From Prorocentrum cordatum (taxonomy: Eukaryota; Sar; Dinophyceae; Prorocentrales; Prorocentraceae), in assembly GCA_963575745.1 (NCBI GenBank), contig CAUYUJ010016072.1, positions 1-64,000 of the forward strand: DNA of 64,000 bases. The letters run 5' to 3'. Below are positions 10,401 through 21,627 of the stretch, piece after piece. A program made the position numbers and the translations under genes. The notes below the pieces were generated by a model that saw only the letters and a list, made by a program, of their open reading frames with translations, ran no database searches and was not told the origin of the DNA. How positions within the stretch are numbered: position 1 is the first letter of the stretch; every line of letters starts with the position of its first letter.

Positions 10401-11432
10401 GATTGTTGGTGGTGGCGAGTTGGGCCCGAAAAGCGGACGGAGTACGCAATCGGCGGCAGAAGGCAATCAGCCTATGGATTTGCATGGGTGCGGGTCGGTG
10501 GTGGAGTGAACAGAATGTCGGCTACCATTTGGTAATGCCCACTGGCCATGTGGTAATGTCTGCGGATAGGGGGCAGCGGGCCTCAAAAGAGGTCGGCCCT
10601 TTGCCAGAGCCCCCCTTTCTTTGATTGATGTGTGGCTTGGTTACAGGCTGGTCGGTTACTACCTGCGCGTCTCACCTTAGGGCCTTGTTCGACAGTCTCG
10701 TGCAGTCTTGCGCCCGCAAGCGCCTTCTCTGCAGGCGGTCTGGTGGAGGCTGGTGGGGCCGGTTGTAATATTGTGGGGTCATTCTGAGGCCACATTCACT
10801 GGTGGCCAAGTCGCAGGATACCTGAGCAAGTAGATCGGGCCCTCATTGTATAGCAATGAGGGAGCAGTTCGGCCATGATTTTATGAGCCGTTGCTGGCAC
10901 ACAGTAAGACCGTGGCATCATGTGGAAATGTAGGCGACGGGAAGTGGAAAGCGCTTACTAGAGTAGTTTTTGAGAAGGGTTTACGACCAGAGCGCCTGGT
11001 CTGGGTGGTCGGTAAAACGGCGCGTTCGGAGAGCAGTTGGTCTGGAATTTGGCCTCATAGCCTAGCGTTCAAGGGGGGGAGGGGGGAGCAGGACGACCAG
11101 AGTACCAAGTCCGTTGGTGGTTGAGCAGCGTGATTGCCACAGGCTGTGCCGCGAAGAATCAGAACATGCCCATCTGCCATATCAGTAGCATGAAATGCCC
11201 TTGCTGACCTAATCAGCTGCCAAGGAATCCGTGACTCGCATTCAGGTTTTCGCCTTACGGAGAACTCACTTGCCAGGTAAGTTGCTCAGCACTGTTGTGC
11301 CGAGCAGTATCGGCAGGGTTTGCACTCGTCCACCGAGGTTTAGGTATTCCAGATCATGGGAGCACTTCCGATACCGTTGTTCCAGCGTCTGGCTCGCATG
11401 TGCTATGCCACGGTGGCCCGGCCCTGGCGACA
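10401..11432. other. No identifiable feature before the mtnA pseudogene
   Basis: I see no repeat family or gene. A consensus-like 5 prime splice donor, CAG/GTAAGT, occurs at 11275-11283. It could be a remnant of an upstream exon of the following pseudogene or chance; no matching exon is recognisable. Confidence 0.35.
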
Positions 11433-12520
11433 ATGAGCGTTCTCCAGTCTCTCATGCATGACGGGAGGACTAGGTCGCTGCGAGTCCTGGACCATCTGAA
11501 GCTGCCGACAGAGAAGGTGTGTATTGATATCAAAACGTCTGAGAAGCATGGCGTGTCATCCGGGCAATGAACATCCGAGAAGCCCCGCGGATTGCAATCG
11601 TTGTGGATGCTGGGCATCACAGTTTCGCGAGTGTCGACGACGCAGATCGCCGAGAGTCTGATTGCGTTTTTTCAAAGCACATGGAATATGCTGACAGTCT
11701 CAAATTGATATCCTCAACACTGCCCTACCATCAAAAACGCTTGGGAATGATGTTCAGTTATCGTTGCCCGCGTTGAGGAAGTCGCGATGAGGCGATGAGT
11801 CTTGCGAACTCCCTCGCGTCCTACAGCATTCAATCTTTTCAACGCAATGGACGCTTTGGGAGCAGTTGTAACGAAGGCCATTGAAAGGTGGTGGGAGCTT
11901 TCGCAGCCGCTGCAGAGGGACTGCTTGAGGCAGATGTCGCTGACAACCGAAGGATCGGCCGAGAGTTCGCAAGGAAAAAGTGCGCGTCATGACATCATGT
12001 AACCCGGGGTCGTTCGCTACTGCCGGCTACGGCACTGCGCTGTGCGTCGTTCGGGCGTTGCACGAGCGGGGACCGTTGGAGGAGGTGGTCGTGTTGGAGA
12101 CGCGGCCGTACAACCAGGGCGCGCGGCTGACCGCATTCGAAGTCGTCGAGGAACGCATGCCAGGACGGCTCATCTCTGATAACATGGTTGCCTCCTACAT
12201 GAAGAGGATTGGTTGCGATGCAGTAGTCGTAGGAGCCGACAGGGTCTGTTCCAACGGAGATACTGCAACAATATCGGGACGTGCATGCTTGCCGTGCTGG
12301 CGAAGCACCATGGCGTTCCGTTCTACATGGCCGCCCCGTTGACCAGCCTTGACCTGGAGATGAGGAGCGGGGAAGGCATCACAATCGAGGAGCGAAAGGT
12401 TGCCGAGCTGCTCGAGAGATCCGGGGCCCTTTCGGACATTCCGGTCTGAAGAACTCAGCATCCGATGTCATCCTTGGGGAGCTCACCACCGGAGTTTTGA
12501 CAGAACTTTGTCTTGTGGAG
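11433..12520 (+). pseudogene. mtnA: Methylthioribose-1-phosphate isomerase (MtnA/MRI1) pseudogene
   Basis: The intact enzyme interconverts methylthioribose-1-phosphate and methylthioribulose-1-phosphate in the cytosolic methionine salvage pathway. Family blocks appear in order: SLRVLDHLKLP near the start, AMNIREAPRIAIV, SRPTAFNLFNAMDAL at about 11813, [28 protein letters not shown] at about 12000, [22 protein letters not shown] then NGDTA at about 12225-12265, [19 protein letters not shown], and a C-terminal GELTTGVLTE. The catalytic Cys (codon 11998-12000) and Asp (codon 12238-12240) survive. The blocks lie in all three forward frames. Reading through needs shifts near 11544, between 11700 and 11800, near 11885, 11972, 12265 and 12440. 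RGAPAIA has become REAPRIA, and the tail motif NPAFDVTP is eroded. No intron interrupts the blocks, so a retroposed origin is plausible. Homology is confident; loss of function is very likely. Confidence 0.9.
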
Positions 12521-12609
12521 CAGCGAGACCGCGCCGTCGACTGCAGGTTTCGTGGCTGCGAGCGCCTCCAAGCGGCGCCGAATCTAGGCCCACCTCTGGG
12601 CCCTGTGGC

Positions 12610-13080
12610 CACTGCTCCGTCACACAGCTTCGGGTCTCCCCCCCTCGTGCCTCCCTTTTCTTTTTTCTTCCCGCATCTTTCAATCCCTCTCCGTCCTCCT
12701 TCCGCCTCCTATAGGTACCGCCTCCCGCCCTCCAAGCCCAACTTCCCTCCCCTCGTCGCTCCTCTCCTTCCCCCCGCCCGTTCTCTTCATATCCTGCTCC
12801 TCGCGCCTCCTCGTCCTGCTCTTCCGATTCCCTCCCCGGCCCCACCCTCGCACTGACCCTCTCACATTTCTGTTCCTTCCCCTATCCCTCCTCCAATCTC
12901 CATCCCCTCCCTCACAATTCATTGTCCTCAGTTCGTCGTCTCTCTCTCCAATATCCTCCCTCGCCTTGCTCCCTTCATCCCTTCATCCCTTCATCGTACT
13001 TCCACCTCCGTCCGCGCACCTACCTGTCCCTCCCCCTTTCTCCACCTCGCTGTCCGTCAAGCCCTGTGCTGCTCTCCGGG
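12610..13080. other. Pyrimidine-rich tract
   Basis: Long C/T-biased stretch (CCTCCC, CTTCCC and similar words) with no gene. It lies between the mtnA pseudogene and a possible membrane-protein remnant. Confidence 0.6.
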
Positions 13081-13083
13081 TCG

Positions 13084-13850
13084 CCCCCGGGCTGGCGGCC
13101 TCCAATGAATTGCTGCAGCTGCTGCCAGGTCTGGGCCGCGGGCGGCTGGCGCGCTGCAGCTGCGCGCGCGGCGGCGGCGCGCTCCCTGTTCCTCGTCGAC
13201 GTGACGGCCGCGAGGAGTCAGGCGACGATGTTCGGCATGGACGCGCTGCTGTCAATGTCAGGGCCCCCTTTCCGTCCGCTGAATGCGTTCGTCGGCATGG
13301 GCTCCCTGGTGGCGCTCATTGCGGGCAGCTGGCCGCCGGGCTGCCGGCCGCCGCGTGCCGCGCGGGATGCCCGCTGTGGCGGCGCCTCGCTCGTCCGAGT
13401 CCGTGCTGCCCCTGCCTGGGGAGCCTTTCGAATTCCTCGGGGGAGGTCCCGACCGTCCTCCGTTTTTTCCTCGCGGTGCTTGTCCCCGACGCGTCGGCGT
13501 TCATCTACACGGCACTTGGACCTGGAGGCCGTTTACCTCCACGACATTTGCCTCTTTCCCGCCGTCCCTGCCCGTCTGGGAGGCGCCGTCGCTGCTCTTG
13601 CTCGTCCGCTTGCTGTTCCACGTCGCGAAGACCTACCGGGTTCAGTGCTTCGTGTTCGGCGAGGCACTTGGGGAAAATCGTTGGGCCGAATCGTTCTCTC
13701 TCCTGGTCACCGCCGTTTTGGGGAGTCTGGCATCCGACGTTCACTTGTTATGATCATGTGGGTGGTCGCCCATTCTACGCCGGCCTCCTAATCGACATCT
13801 TCGGGGACGTGCTCTTGGGTGCCTGTGCGATGCCTCCCGCGCGATTTTGG
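13084..13850 (+). pseudogene. Possible decayed multi-membrane-segment protein
   Basis: I do not recognise a family. Hydrophobic, natural-looking segments are spread over the three forward frames in consistent order. They are FVGMGSLVALIAGSW (about 13290), VLRFFLAVLVPDASAFIYTA (about 13460), LPVWEAPSLLLLVRLLF (about 13567), ESFSLLVTAVLGSLASD (about 13690) and PFYAGLLIDIFGDVLLGACA (about 13770). This would fit a frameshifted gene or several exons of a membrane protein. GC-rich DNA can produce hydrophobic frames by chance, so confidence is low. Confidence 0.3.
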
Positions 13851-14072
13851 CTGCGCCGCCCCCTGTCCCGCTCCGCGGCGGGCGCTGTTCAATTCGCTGT
13901 TTTTCCGTAGTTGCTGCGCGGCCCGCCACTGCTTGCTCGGCGTTCGACTTGGTTTCGCGCGCCCGCGTGCCAAAAAGATACCCCCGCCAGCCAATCCAGA
14001 AACGACGCCCAGGGGGGCGAAGTGATCGGGGAAACGGGCGGGCACGCAGAAGAACAACGGGCGGGGGGAACC

Positions 14073-15324
14073 GTCGCATACCCCAAGAGGAGGATGGAGG
14101 AGGAATCGTCTTCGTTGGAGGAGGGGTGGTAAAAAGAGGAGGAGGAGGAGGAGGGCGAGGAGGGAGTAGGATAGCGCGGGCGAGGGGGAGGATGCGGAGG
14201 AGGAGGAGGAGGAGGAGGAGGAGGAGGAGGAGGAGGAGGAGGAAGAGGAGGTGAAAGTGGGGGAGGTGGAGCGAGGAAGGGAGGAAAAGGCAGAGTAGGC
14301 GGAAAAAGGAGGAGGAAAAAGAGGTGGATGAGGAGGAGAAAGGCGAACCGAAGAGCCAGAAACCTCTTGATTTTTTTTGTTCGGAGTCTCCTCGGATGTC
14401 TATGGGAAGCTTGTTGGATGTCGGTTGAAACGCCAGGGGAAGCTCTTCGCGGGCCCAGGGCCGTCTGTGATTGTCCTGGTTACCTCGGGGATCATCTTCA
14501 GGCCGTTTGGGGGTCTCTTGGGAACTTTTTGGAGCCGTGTTGGCGCCTCTTGGAGCCCTCTCGGGGCGCTCTTGGGAGCTTTCGGGGTGCTTCTCGGGCC
14601 ACTCTGGAGGCATCGATCAAACAAGAGGGGAACTCAAATTAACACACCCCTTCGGGAGCCCCAGCCATCGCCTCTTGGGGCGTTCTTGGGGCGCTCTTGT
14701 AGCGTTCTGTGGCGCCTTTGGGGCCGTTTGGGGGTTCACTTGGGCCTGATTGGGGGCCTTGTTGGCCCGTTTTGGAACAGGATTGAAGCCCCGGATAACC
14801 ATCAGAAGCGAAAAGGTGAGAACACAACGCACGTGGATCTTGTTTGGGTGTCGGACGTATGTTGGCCTCTTCCGGGCTTCCTTGGGGAGTCCCGTGGCCA
14901 CTTGAAGCCGTCTTGGAATTTTCTTGGGGCACGTTGGAACATGTTGGGAACCACCTTGGGGCACCTTGCGCTATCCTGATCCATCTTGGAGGCCATAGTT
15001 GGCTTCCTGAGGCCCTCTTGGAGCCGTGTTGGGCCGTGTTGGACGCGTCGTTCGCGGACCCCCCCGTCCAGGTCCAGGGGAGGGGGTAGGGGGAGGCGGT
15101 TGGTTGCGCAGGTTCAGAATTTGGAGGCAGAATGTGTTTTGTAATGTTTTTTGCAAGGGATGGTGGGGGGGGGGGGTCGGCATGGACCCTGGTTGGCCCC
15201 CAGTCGCCTGGGGGAGGGGGTGTCTATTAATAGGGAACAGTGATAAAACCGTCCCCGAGGAGGAAGAAGGGGTGTCGAAGACGAAACGCCTTAGGCCACC
15301 TACGCCCAGAGGGCTGGTGGGATG
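14073..15324 (+). repeat. Composite repeat, copy 1 (about 1.25 kb)
   Basis: Order of parts: start GTCGCATACCCCAAGAGG; a polypurine GGA tract to about 14340; a junction AGAGCCAGAAACCTCTTG then GGATGTCTATGGG; a CTTGGG-type array (14440-15060); and a terminal module at 15232-15324, which begins AGGGAACAGTGATAAAACC and ends GGGCTGGTGGGATG. The same parts in the same order and nearly the same total length make up 23544-24751. It is a dispersed composite repeat with no coding capacity. The polypurine tract gives a spurious poly-Arg/poly-Glu frame. Confidence 0.75.
15232..15324 (+). repeat. Terminal module of composite repeat, copy 1
   Basis: About 93 bp containing CCCCGAGGAGGAAGAAGGGG and CCTACGCCCAGAGGGCTGG. 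It recurs at 24661-24751 and, closest in sequence, at 44305-44399, where it follows a different satellite. Confidence 0.75.
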
Positions 15325-15799
15325 TTGGAAAACCCACAAGGGACGAACGACTTCTGAACATTTGTGCATTCGAACCTCGGCCTTAGTCATATTCGGTTAA
15401 TCCTCTTCTTCTTGCCCCCTTGGAGGTCACCCGTCGACCTTGTCTTGGCGAGCCTTCTTCTTATAATGTCGGACAGATCCAGCCATGACGACGAGAAGCC
15501 TCCCAGACGCCAAACACGAGTGATACGCATTCGAACAACAACATATATCCTCGATCTTCGATCATCATCCCCCTATTTATTTTCCTCGCTTTCCGTTTTC
15601 CCCCTCCTCCTCATTGCCCCTCTTTCTCTCGCTCCTTCCCCCCCGTGGAAGATGAGGTTATGCATCGATCAGATCAACCATTCGATTCACGACTGAGTGA
15701 CGACGCGGTTTCTGTCAGCACGGCCCGATCCCACCCAGGGCAGCTCTTAGGAACACTTTTCTGCGCCTTGCTTGAATGAGAAACGAGAGGGAGACGCCT

Positions 15800-15905
15800 C
15801 GTCCTCCCTCTCTCTCTCTCTCTCTCATTTTCCCTCCTCCCCTCCTCGGTTCCCCTCTCCCGCTGTTTCCTCCCTCCTGCACTTCTTCCTGCCCCCACTG
15901 CTCCC
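15800..15905. repeat. CT-rich tract
   Basis: CTCTCTCT run followed by C/T-rich sequence. From 15325 to 16530 nothing else is recognisable. Confidence 0.7.
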
Positions 15906-16534
15906 TCGACTGTTCGCTCCCTCGCCCCTGCCCCCCACATCCAACCCCGAGCCAGGCCTGCGGTTTCGTGCTCCAACAACTCCGCGGGGGGCGCTGCGCT
16001 GAGCGCCGGGTGGCGCGGGTCGAGGTGCCCCTGGAGGCCCCCCCCGCGCGTTTCGAAGGAGTCAGGGGGATGAGGAGGGGCATGGACCTGTGACGCTCGC
16101 GGACCGAGGAGGGACGACCAGGCCCGAACACACGCACCCTGTCCTACCCTTGCGTTGGCTTCGCCTCCGCGCGCCTTCGTCCTCTGAGGCTTGGCCGTCC
16201 CGCTGCCGCTGCCGTTTTCCCGCTTCGCTGGCTGCTTTCCCCAGTGACCTCGATCGGACGCACCCTGTGTGTCCGCAGCACTGTGGCCCATTCAGGCGAA
16301 GATGGCTGAAGCAACTTTAACCACAAGCTGGCTTATGGCACGATATGGTGCGTGACTGGTACGTCCTGACAATCGTAAACCGTGCCAGAACATCGTCCCT
16401 GGGACTTCATCATCACGAATCAACGTGTCTGTTGCGTCCGGGCAATCTTGAATTGAAACAGAATGCTTTCCGGATATTTTGACCATTGGATTATTCGATT
16501 CCGTTGCAAGTTTTGACAAAACAGTGATTAGCGC

Positions 16535-16790
16535 TAAGGCGAGAAGGCGCATTGAAAAGGAACCGCCCCCCCATCACATGCGCGCTGCGCTGAAGCAAGA
16601 GCTACATTTTGAAAACGGGCCGCCCTCCATCCGTAAAGTTGTTGCAAAGTTTTGAAGAAAAAAAAACGCGCGGCGCTGAGGCGAGCGCCCCATTTTGAAA
16701 ACGGGCCGCCCTCCATCTTTGCAACGGTTGGAAGCGTGTGTAACGAATGTGCGCGGCGTTGTGACGAGATTGTGGAGTTGTTGCAAAGTT
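16535..16790 (+). repeat. Tandem repeat, about 88 bp
   Basis: The phrase CATTTTGAAAACGGGCCGCC then CTCCATC occurs at 16603 and 16691. A weaker first unit lies near 16550, each preceded by GCGCTGAGGCGAG-like sequence, and GTTGCAAAGTT recurs. Old tandem duplication, no gene. Confidence 0.7.
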
Positions 16791-16894
16791 CAAGCTTTAG
16801 GATTTGAATAGTGTGGGAGTCTCAAACGAAACGCCCCGCCAGCCCTACCGACACGCTTGGGGGTGCGACAAGGAACAATTGTTCAAAAGGAGAT

Positions 16895-17035
16895 GGGATG
16901 GAGGAGGAGGACGGGGGAGGAGGAGGAGGAGGAGGAGGAGGAGGAGGAGGGAAAAGGGGAGGATCACCAACATTGTGTGTGTGGGGGGGGACCATAACGG
17001 AGGTATGACGGAGGGGAGGAGGGGGAGGAGGAGGC
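16895..17035. repeat. (GGA)n polypurine tract
   Basis: Long GGA runs interrupted near 16965-17005. Open frames through it are low-complexity. Confidence 0.85.
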
Positions 17036-17768
17036 AGATCGAGGGCAAACGGCAGGATTTGCAGGGGCTCGCCAGCAGTGCGTAGCATGATTCTCGGGTC
17101 GGCCCTGTTTGATGTTTGGGGCGTGCGGTGCGTTTTGGAGAAAAAAAAACAAGAAACGAGTAATACCAATCATAATAATTACCACCATATGTGATCTGAC
17201 TAATGAAAATCAGACGAATACTGTGAATCCTGATAGTAACCTGTAACCTGGATCAGAATACGAAGAAAGGAAGGAGGGAGGGATGATGGATATGGGGGGA
17301 GGGATGTAGGAGGAGGAGGGGAGGAGGGAAACGAAAAGGAGGAGGACAAAGCGAATGAGGAAGAGGAGGAACAGTTCCTTCCTACCTCCTGCCTTTCCTC
17401 CCCATGCTCCGCCTGGTCCTCTCCCCTCCTGCGGTTTCGTGTGTTTGTGGGGACCCCCCGCCCACCTCGCGCCGCGCCCACGCGCGGCCCCCGGGCGCAG
17501 GCCGTCCTCGCGCGCTGCGAGTACACGGCCCCTGCCGAAAGGCCGCCTCTTCGGGGTGGTGGTCGTCGTTGCCGCCGTGTTCGTCGTCGTCGGGCATCGA
17601 GGATGGAGGCTCGAGGTGTTTGGGCGGCTTGGGGGGCCTTTTTTGCCCCCACGGCGGGGGGCCGCCTCCATCGCCTGCCCCGAGGGCGCGGGCCGCGCGC
17701 GCCGAGGGAAGGCGTCGTGTCCCAGGCCGCTGCCGCCGCCGCTTCGTGCCACATCGATTGGCGGCGGT

Positions 17769-18009
17769 AGCGACGACATTGGCACGGTCGTTATGCACAG
17801 CTGCTTGTGCTAAAGAAGTCGCTCGCCCGCCCGCCCTCCCTCCGGTCGGCCGGCCGGCTTGCACATCAAACGCTAGTTCATGTGAGCAGCCACGGCGAAA
17901 GTACATCCCTTACCAGGCGCAACGTGGGACCACTACTACGAGAACGAACACATCAAGAACCGCAGCCTGTCAACAGGACCAATGTAATGCCCGAGTCCAT
18001 GATGAATGG
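17769..18009 (+). repeat. Dispersed repeat (about 240 bp), copy 1
   Basis: Starts AGCGACGAC. It contains GTCGGCCGGCCGGCTT, GTGGGACCAC and GAGAACGAACA, and ends ATGCCCGAGTCCATGA. The same landmarks occur in the same order at 21370-21627, with substantial divergence. No terminal inverted repeat was seen and the class is unknown. Confidence 0.65.
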
Positions 18010-18224
18010 GCATGGTGTTGGCTATTATCTGGTCTTCCCATCACGGGATCAAGAAGTTGCGTTTCATGCCTCGAAGGTGGATGCACCAAGTAATGTGGGA
18101 TGACGATTAATAATGACCGGGGGTCGTCTGGTGTCGGCGGCGCCCGAGAGGATGAGTAGAAACAAATCTGTCGCGGGCTGGGGGATGTTTTAAAATCGCT
18201 CCCTCTGCCGTCGTTGCAAAAACA

Positions 18225-18630
18225 TACGTTGACGTGGAGTGTGTAATTGACGTCGAATGAGCATTCGGCATAATGCATAAAGCCGACATGGAACGAGCAT
18301 TTGAACGTAACGCTTGGAGCAAACGTAGAATCCGCATGTTCAAAACAGTGGCGAAGCGTTTTGGCTCGCCTATAGCCCCACAAAAAAAACACGTTCTAAG
18401 AATCTTCTTGTGGCCTGCACGGAATGTTATTCGAACATGTCTGGCTGGGACAGTCGCGTTTAATCACATCAGGTTCATTTCAGAAGGAAATTGTGTTTTG
18501 TTGTTCGACCCAGTTTGTTTTCTAATGACATTCCGAGGTAGGGCTAGGAATGCCATTGCCGGGGCGGTCGGTCGGAAAATTTGAAGTCTATGCCGAATGA
18601 TTATTCAACGTAGAATTTGGCGACGACGTC
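18225..18630. repeat. AT-richer segment with imperfect inverted ends
   Basis: GTCGAATGAGCATTCGGCAT near 18257 is partly complementary to ATGCCGAATGATTATTCAACG near 18590. GACGTCGAAT/ACGTCAAATTC words lie outside. It could be an old TIR element of about 360 bp. The open frame at 18273-18584 has no recognisable motif. Confidence 0.35.
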
Positions 18631-18889
18631 AAATTCGCACTCGACGCAATATCCGGAGCCGGTGCGCAATCGATATATTTATTTTATATTGTTTCCGCCC
18701 GTTGAAAACCATATAGAAGTCGAAGGAACGATTTCTTGATCGCCCCCCCCGCATGTTCTATTAATCACGACCCGACAGCAATTGGGGGCAATGCCGATTC
18801 TGAAAAGAAATCCAGAAGATCGGCTTCGAGCCTCCTCTGCTGCGCTCGGGGCTCCGACTCGTCTTTTTTGTTTTGTTTTTTGAATATAA

Positions 18890-19960
18890 GCATGAGTTTC
18901 CCGCGGACGTCAGGGGGGCGCGCCGGCGGGAGGGGGCCGCGGCTGTCGCGACGCGCCGCGAGCGGGCGCAGACATGGCGCAGGCGGGGCATTTTATCTTG
19001 GGCGAGCGACCATAGCCGCCAGGCGCCCATCATCCCCGCGCAATGTGCCCGTTCGAATCAAGACATGCGCGATCGCGCATCCGTCTCGTCGGAAGAGGGG
19101 CCAGTCAAGTCGACTCCCCGCCTAGACCGGGGAACTGCTGATGAGTCGCGCGGGGGGGGGGGGGGGGGGGCGTCCGGCGCCCGTCGCCTCGGGTCGCCCC
19201 CGACGTCGGTTCACGAGTCTTAGCCGACGTCAACATCTCGCGACGACGGCGTCGCGGAACCGTCGCGGGGAAGCCCGCGCTGGGAAATGGCGGGGGCGAC
19301 GGCCCCCACGCCCGCGGCCGCCCAGGAGAATGCCGAAGAGGCGGCCGGGCTGAGAGCGCATGCGGCGGAACGGCCGCGGGGGGCCATCGGTCGCGCAGTC
19401 AGATCACTGCTCGCGCAGCGGACCGAGACGGAGGGACTTCCAACGGAGAACCACCGGGCGGCGGAACAGGGGGGCGACCCCGGGGCCACGCTCCCAGGTC
19501 GCCTCTCCCGCCAGTTAGTCCGCAGGGGACATCGCGCGCTGGGCGCCTGAACCTCGCTGCAGCGAGGGCCCCTGCCCCCCGCGCTCGCTCGCCGCGGGCC
19601 ATGGGCGCGGGGCCCGACCGACGCCAGACCTCGAGGGCCCCGTGGGGGCGTCGTCGCCCCCCGCTCGCGCGGCGCCGCCCAGCGCGTCGAGTTCCCGCAT
19701 CAATGAGTCACGCGCCAGTGGAGGCCCAGGGCGCGCGGCGTTCCCTGGGCGCCGCTGCCCGGGGATTCGGGGACAGTGCACGGGGGAAGTTAGTCGCGCG
19801 CACTCGGTCAGCTGCCGCCACTGCAACTAATGTTCCTTTGCGCGGACTCCCCCCCCCCTTCCCGCGATAACTGCACGGCGCCGCGCAGCCTCGAAGGGGG
19901 GGGGGGGGAACAAAGGGGGGGGGAGGGCGGGGTGCCGCGGCCGCAGAATGGGGCCAGGAG
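18890..19960. other. Extremely GC-rich stretch
   Basis: Contains long G runs (near 19150, 19890 and 19915). Ala/Arg-rich frames such as 19287-19550 are probably composition artefacts, or outlying parts of the possible coiled-coil remnant that follows. Confidence 0.4.
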
Positions 19961-20821
19961 ATGGCGCGAAGCAGAGACCTGATCTTGAGAACCGAAGTTC
20001 AACGGCGCGCAGCAGCTCGCGCGCGGGCGGAGAACGACCGCATCGCGATGATTCGCGCCGCGGAGCAGGGCGAAGAAAGGCTGCAAGCTGTCGCCTCGGA
20101 GCAGGCGACGCCAGCGTCAGCAGAGACCTGTGCACTTGCGAGCAAGGTCGAGTCCTCGGCAGCCGCCGAGGCGCGCGCCGGGCCCTCGAGCAGAGCATCG
20201 CAGAGGAGGTTGGTCGAGCGCGTCGCCCGGGGGCCGGGGGGCCCAGCAGCTGACGACGACAGGGGTCGCTGAAGGGCGCAAGTCGGCTGTGGCGGGCAGT
20301 GTTCTCTGCGGGGCGGAGGCGAGTCGGCGGTTCAACGGGCCCAGGGTGATCGACTGACCGCCGAGGCCGTCGCGGGCAAGGCGTCGGCCGGGGGCGCAGA
20401 GGCGATGGGGCGCGCGCGCGGCGAGGTCAGCGCCGCCCGCCAGCTGGGGCAAGTCATTGCCCCAGCAGCAAGAGCGAACTGCTTTGGCGCTGCCGTTGAA
20501 GTTCGCGACGCACTAGAGAGGGGGCAGCGGGCGGTGCAGCGGGCGGACGACGAGGTGGGCACCGCGGCTCGGAATGCCGAGAAGGGCATCGCGGCCCACG
20601 GAGAACCGGGGCGCGCAGCGCGAGCACTTGCGCCGGCCGCGGGCCGAGTTTCGCGCGCTGCGGCAATTGGAGGAGCAAGTTCTTGCGATAAGTCTTGGAG
20701 CGGCTTCGGCCGCCTCGGCCAGCGCGGCCCCTCCGCGGGCGGGGGCGCCCAGGCTGGTGACGCGAGCCCCGCGCCCGGGCGGGTCAGGGCGTTCTTGTCG
20801 CAACGGAGTCGCGAGCCATGA
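19961..20821 (+). pseudogene. Possible decayed Ala/Glu/Arg-rich coiled-coil gene
   Basis: No family recognised. The frame from 19961 reads as heptad-like charged helix (for example RTEVQRRAAARARAEN and AAEQGEERLQAVASEQA) and stops at 20270. Similar helix-like sequence resumes in other frames (ALEQSIAEEVGRARR near 20190, AAVEVRDALERGQRAVQRAD near 20485, AEFRALRQLEEQVLA near 20640). This could be a frameshifted coiled-coil gene. Very GC-rich DNA also favours such composition, so this is tentative. Confidence 0.3.
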
Positions 20822-21369
20822 CTGCGCGCGGGCGCCAAATCTTTCTGCGGTTGTTAATGCGATGCGAATGAAAAGGAATTCCGAGAGAATGCGCGAGAAG
20901 GGGGGGGGGGGGGGGGCGCGCGAAGCGGGGAGGGAGCTCGAGGGGCGGGTCGCCCCTGATCCCCACCTGGGGCGGGGCCTTTTCACTGCCCGCCGCTGCC
21001 CTAGGCCCCCCACGACTGCGCCGCGAGAGTCTCGGAGCGCGCGGGCGGGCAGAAGGCGGGGGGCGACGCCCCCAGACGGCTGGCGGCGTTCGAAGACTGC
21101 GCCAGGGCCGAGCGACAGAGGCTCTCGGGGGCGCTCGCGGGAGCTCGGGGGAAGGGGCGCAGTCCGATTTCAGCCCTCGGGGCGTGCCGAACTCGGCCTG
21201 GCGCGCCCCGCCGTAAATCGGGGGCGCCAGCTGAAAGACTCGCGCCCGCCCGCGCGCGGAGTCCCCGCGCTGGGCCAGCCGCTGGGCGAGCCATGCAGCC
21301 GCGCCCCCTTCGCGCGCCCTGCGTTGCCGCCGCAGCTTCCTGCTGCGTAGCTACATGGGTTGGCTGCGC

Positions 21370-21627
21370 TAGCGACGACGATGACATCGTTATTATAAAT
21401 AGCTGTTTGCGTTAGAGAGGTCGCGCGCGCGGCCGCCCCCCCCCCCCCCGGTCGGCCGGCCGGCTTATGCATCCTAGTAGAGTGCATGCGTTTGCCGATT
21501 CATTGCGGCCACGGCGGCAGGTGCGTCCTCTGCCGGGCGTCATATGGGACCGCGACCACGAGAACAATAACAGCGGTAATAGGAGCCGATCAACAGGACC
21601 AGTTTGATGCCCGAGTCCATGAATAGG
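21370..21627 (+). repeat. Dispersed repeat (about 258 bp), copy 2
   Basis: Homologous in order and landmarks to 17769-18009, with GTCGGCCGGCCGGCTT, TGGGACCGCGACCACGAGAAC, ATCAACAGGACCA and ATGCCCGAGTCCATGA. Confidence 0.65.

Noticed and set aside
11275-11283. CAG/GTAAGT as the donor of an mtnA intron
   Set aside because: No recognisable upstream exon or matching acceptor. A nine-base match is expected by chance in 64 kb with some tolerance.
19287-19550. Ala/Glu-rich frame as an independent gene
   Set aside because: Extreme GC content, no start context or motif, and overlapping equally long frames on both strands.
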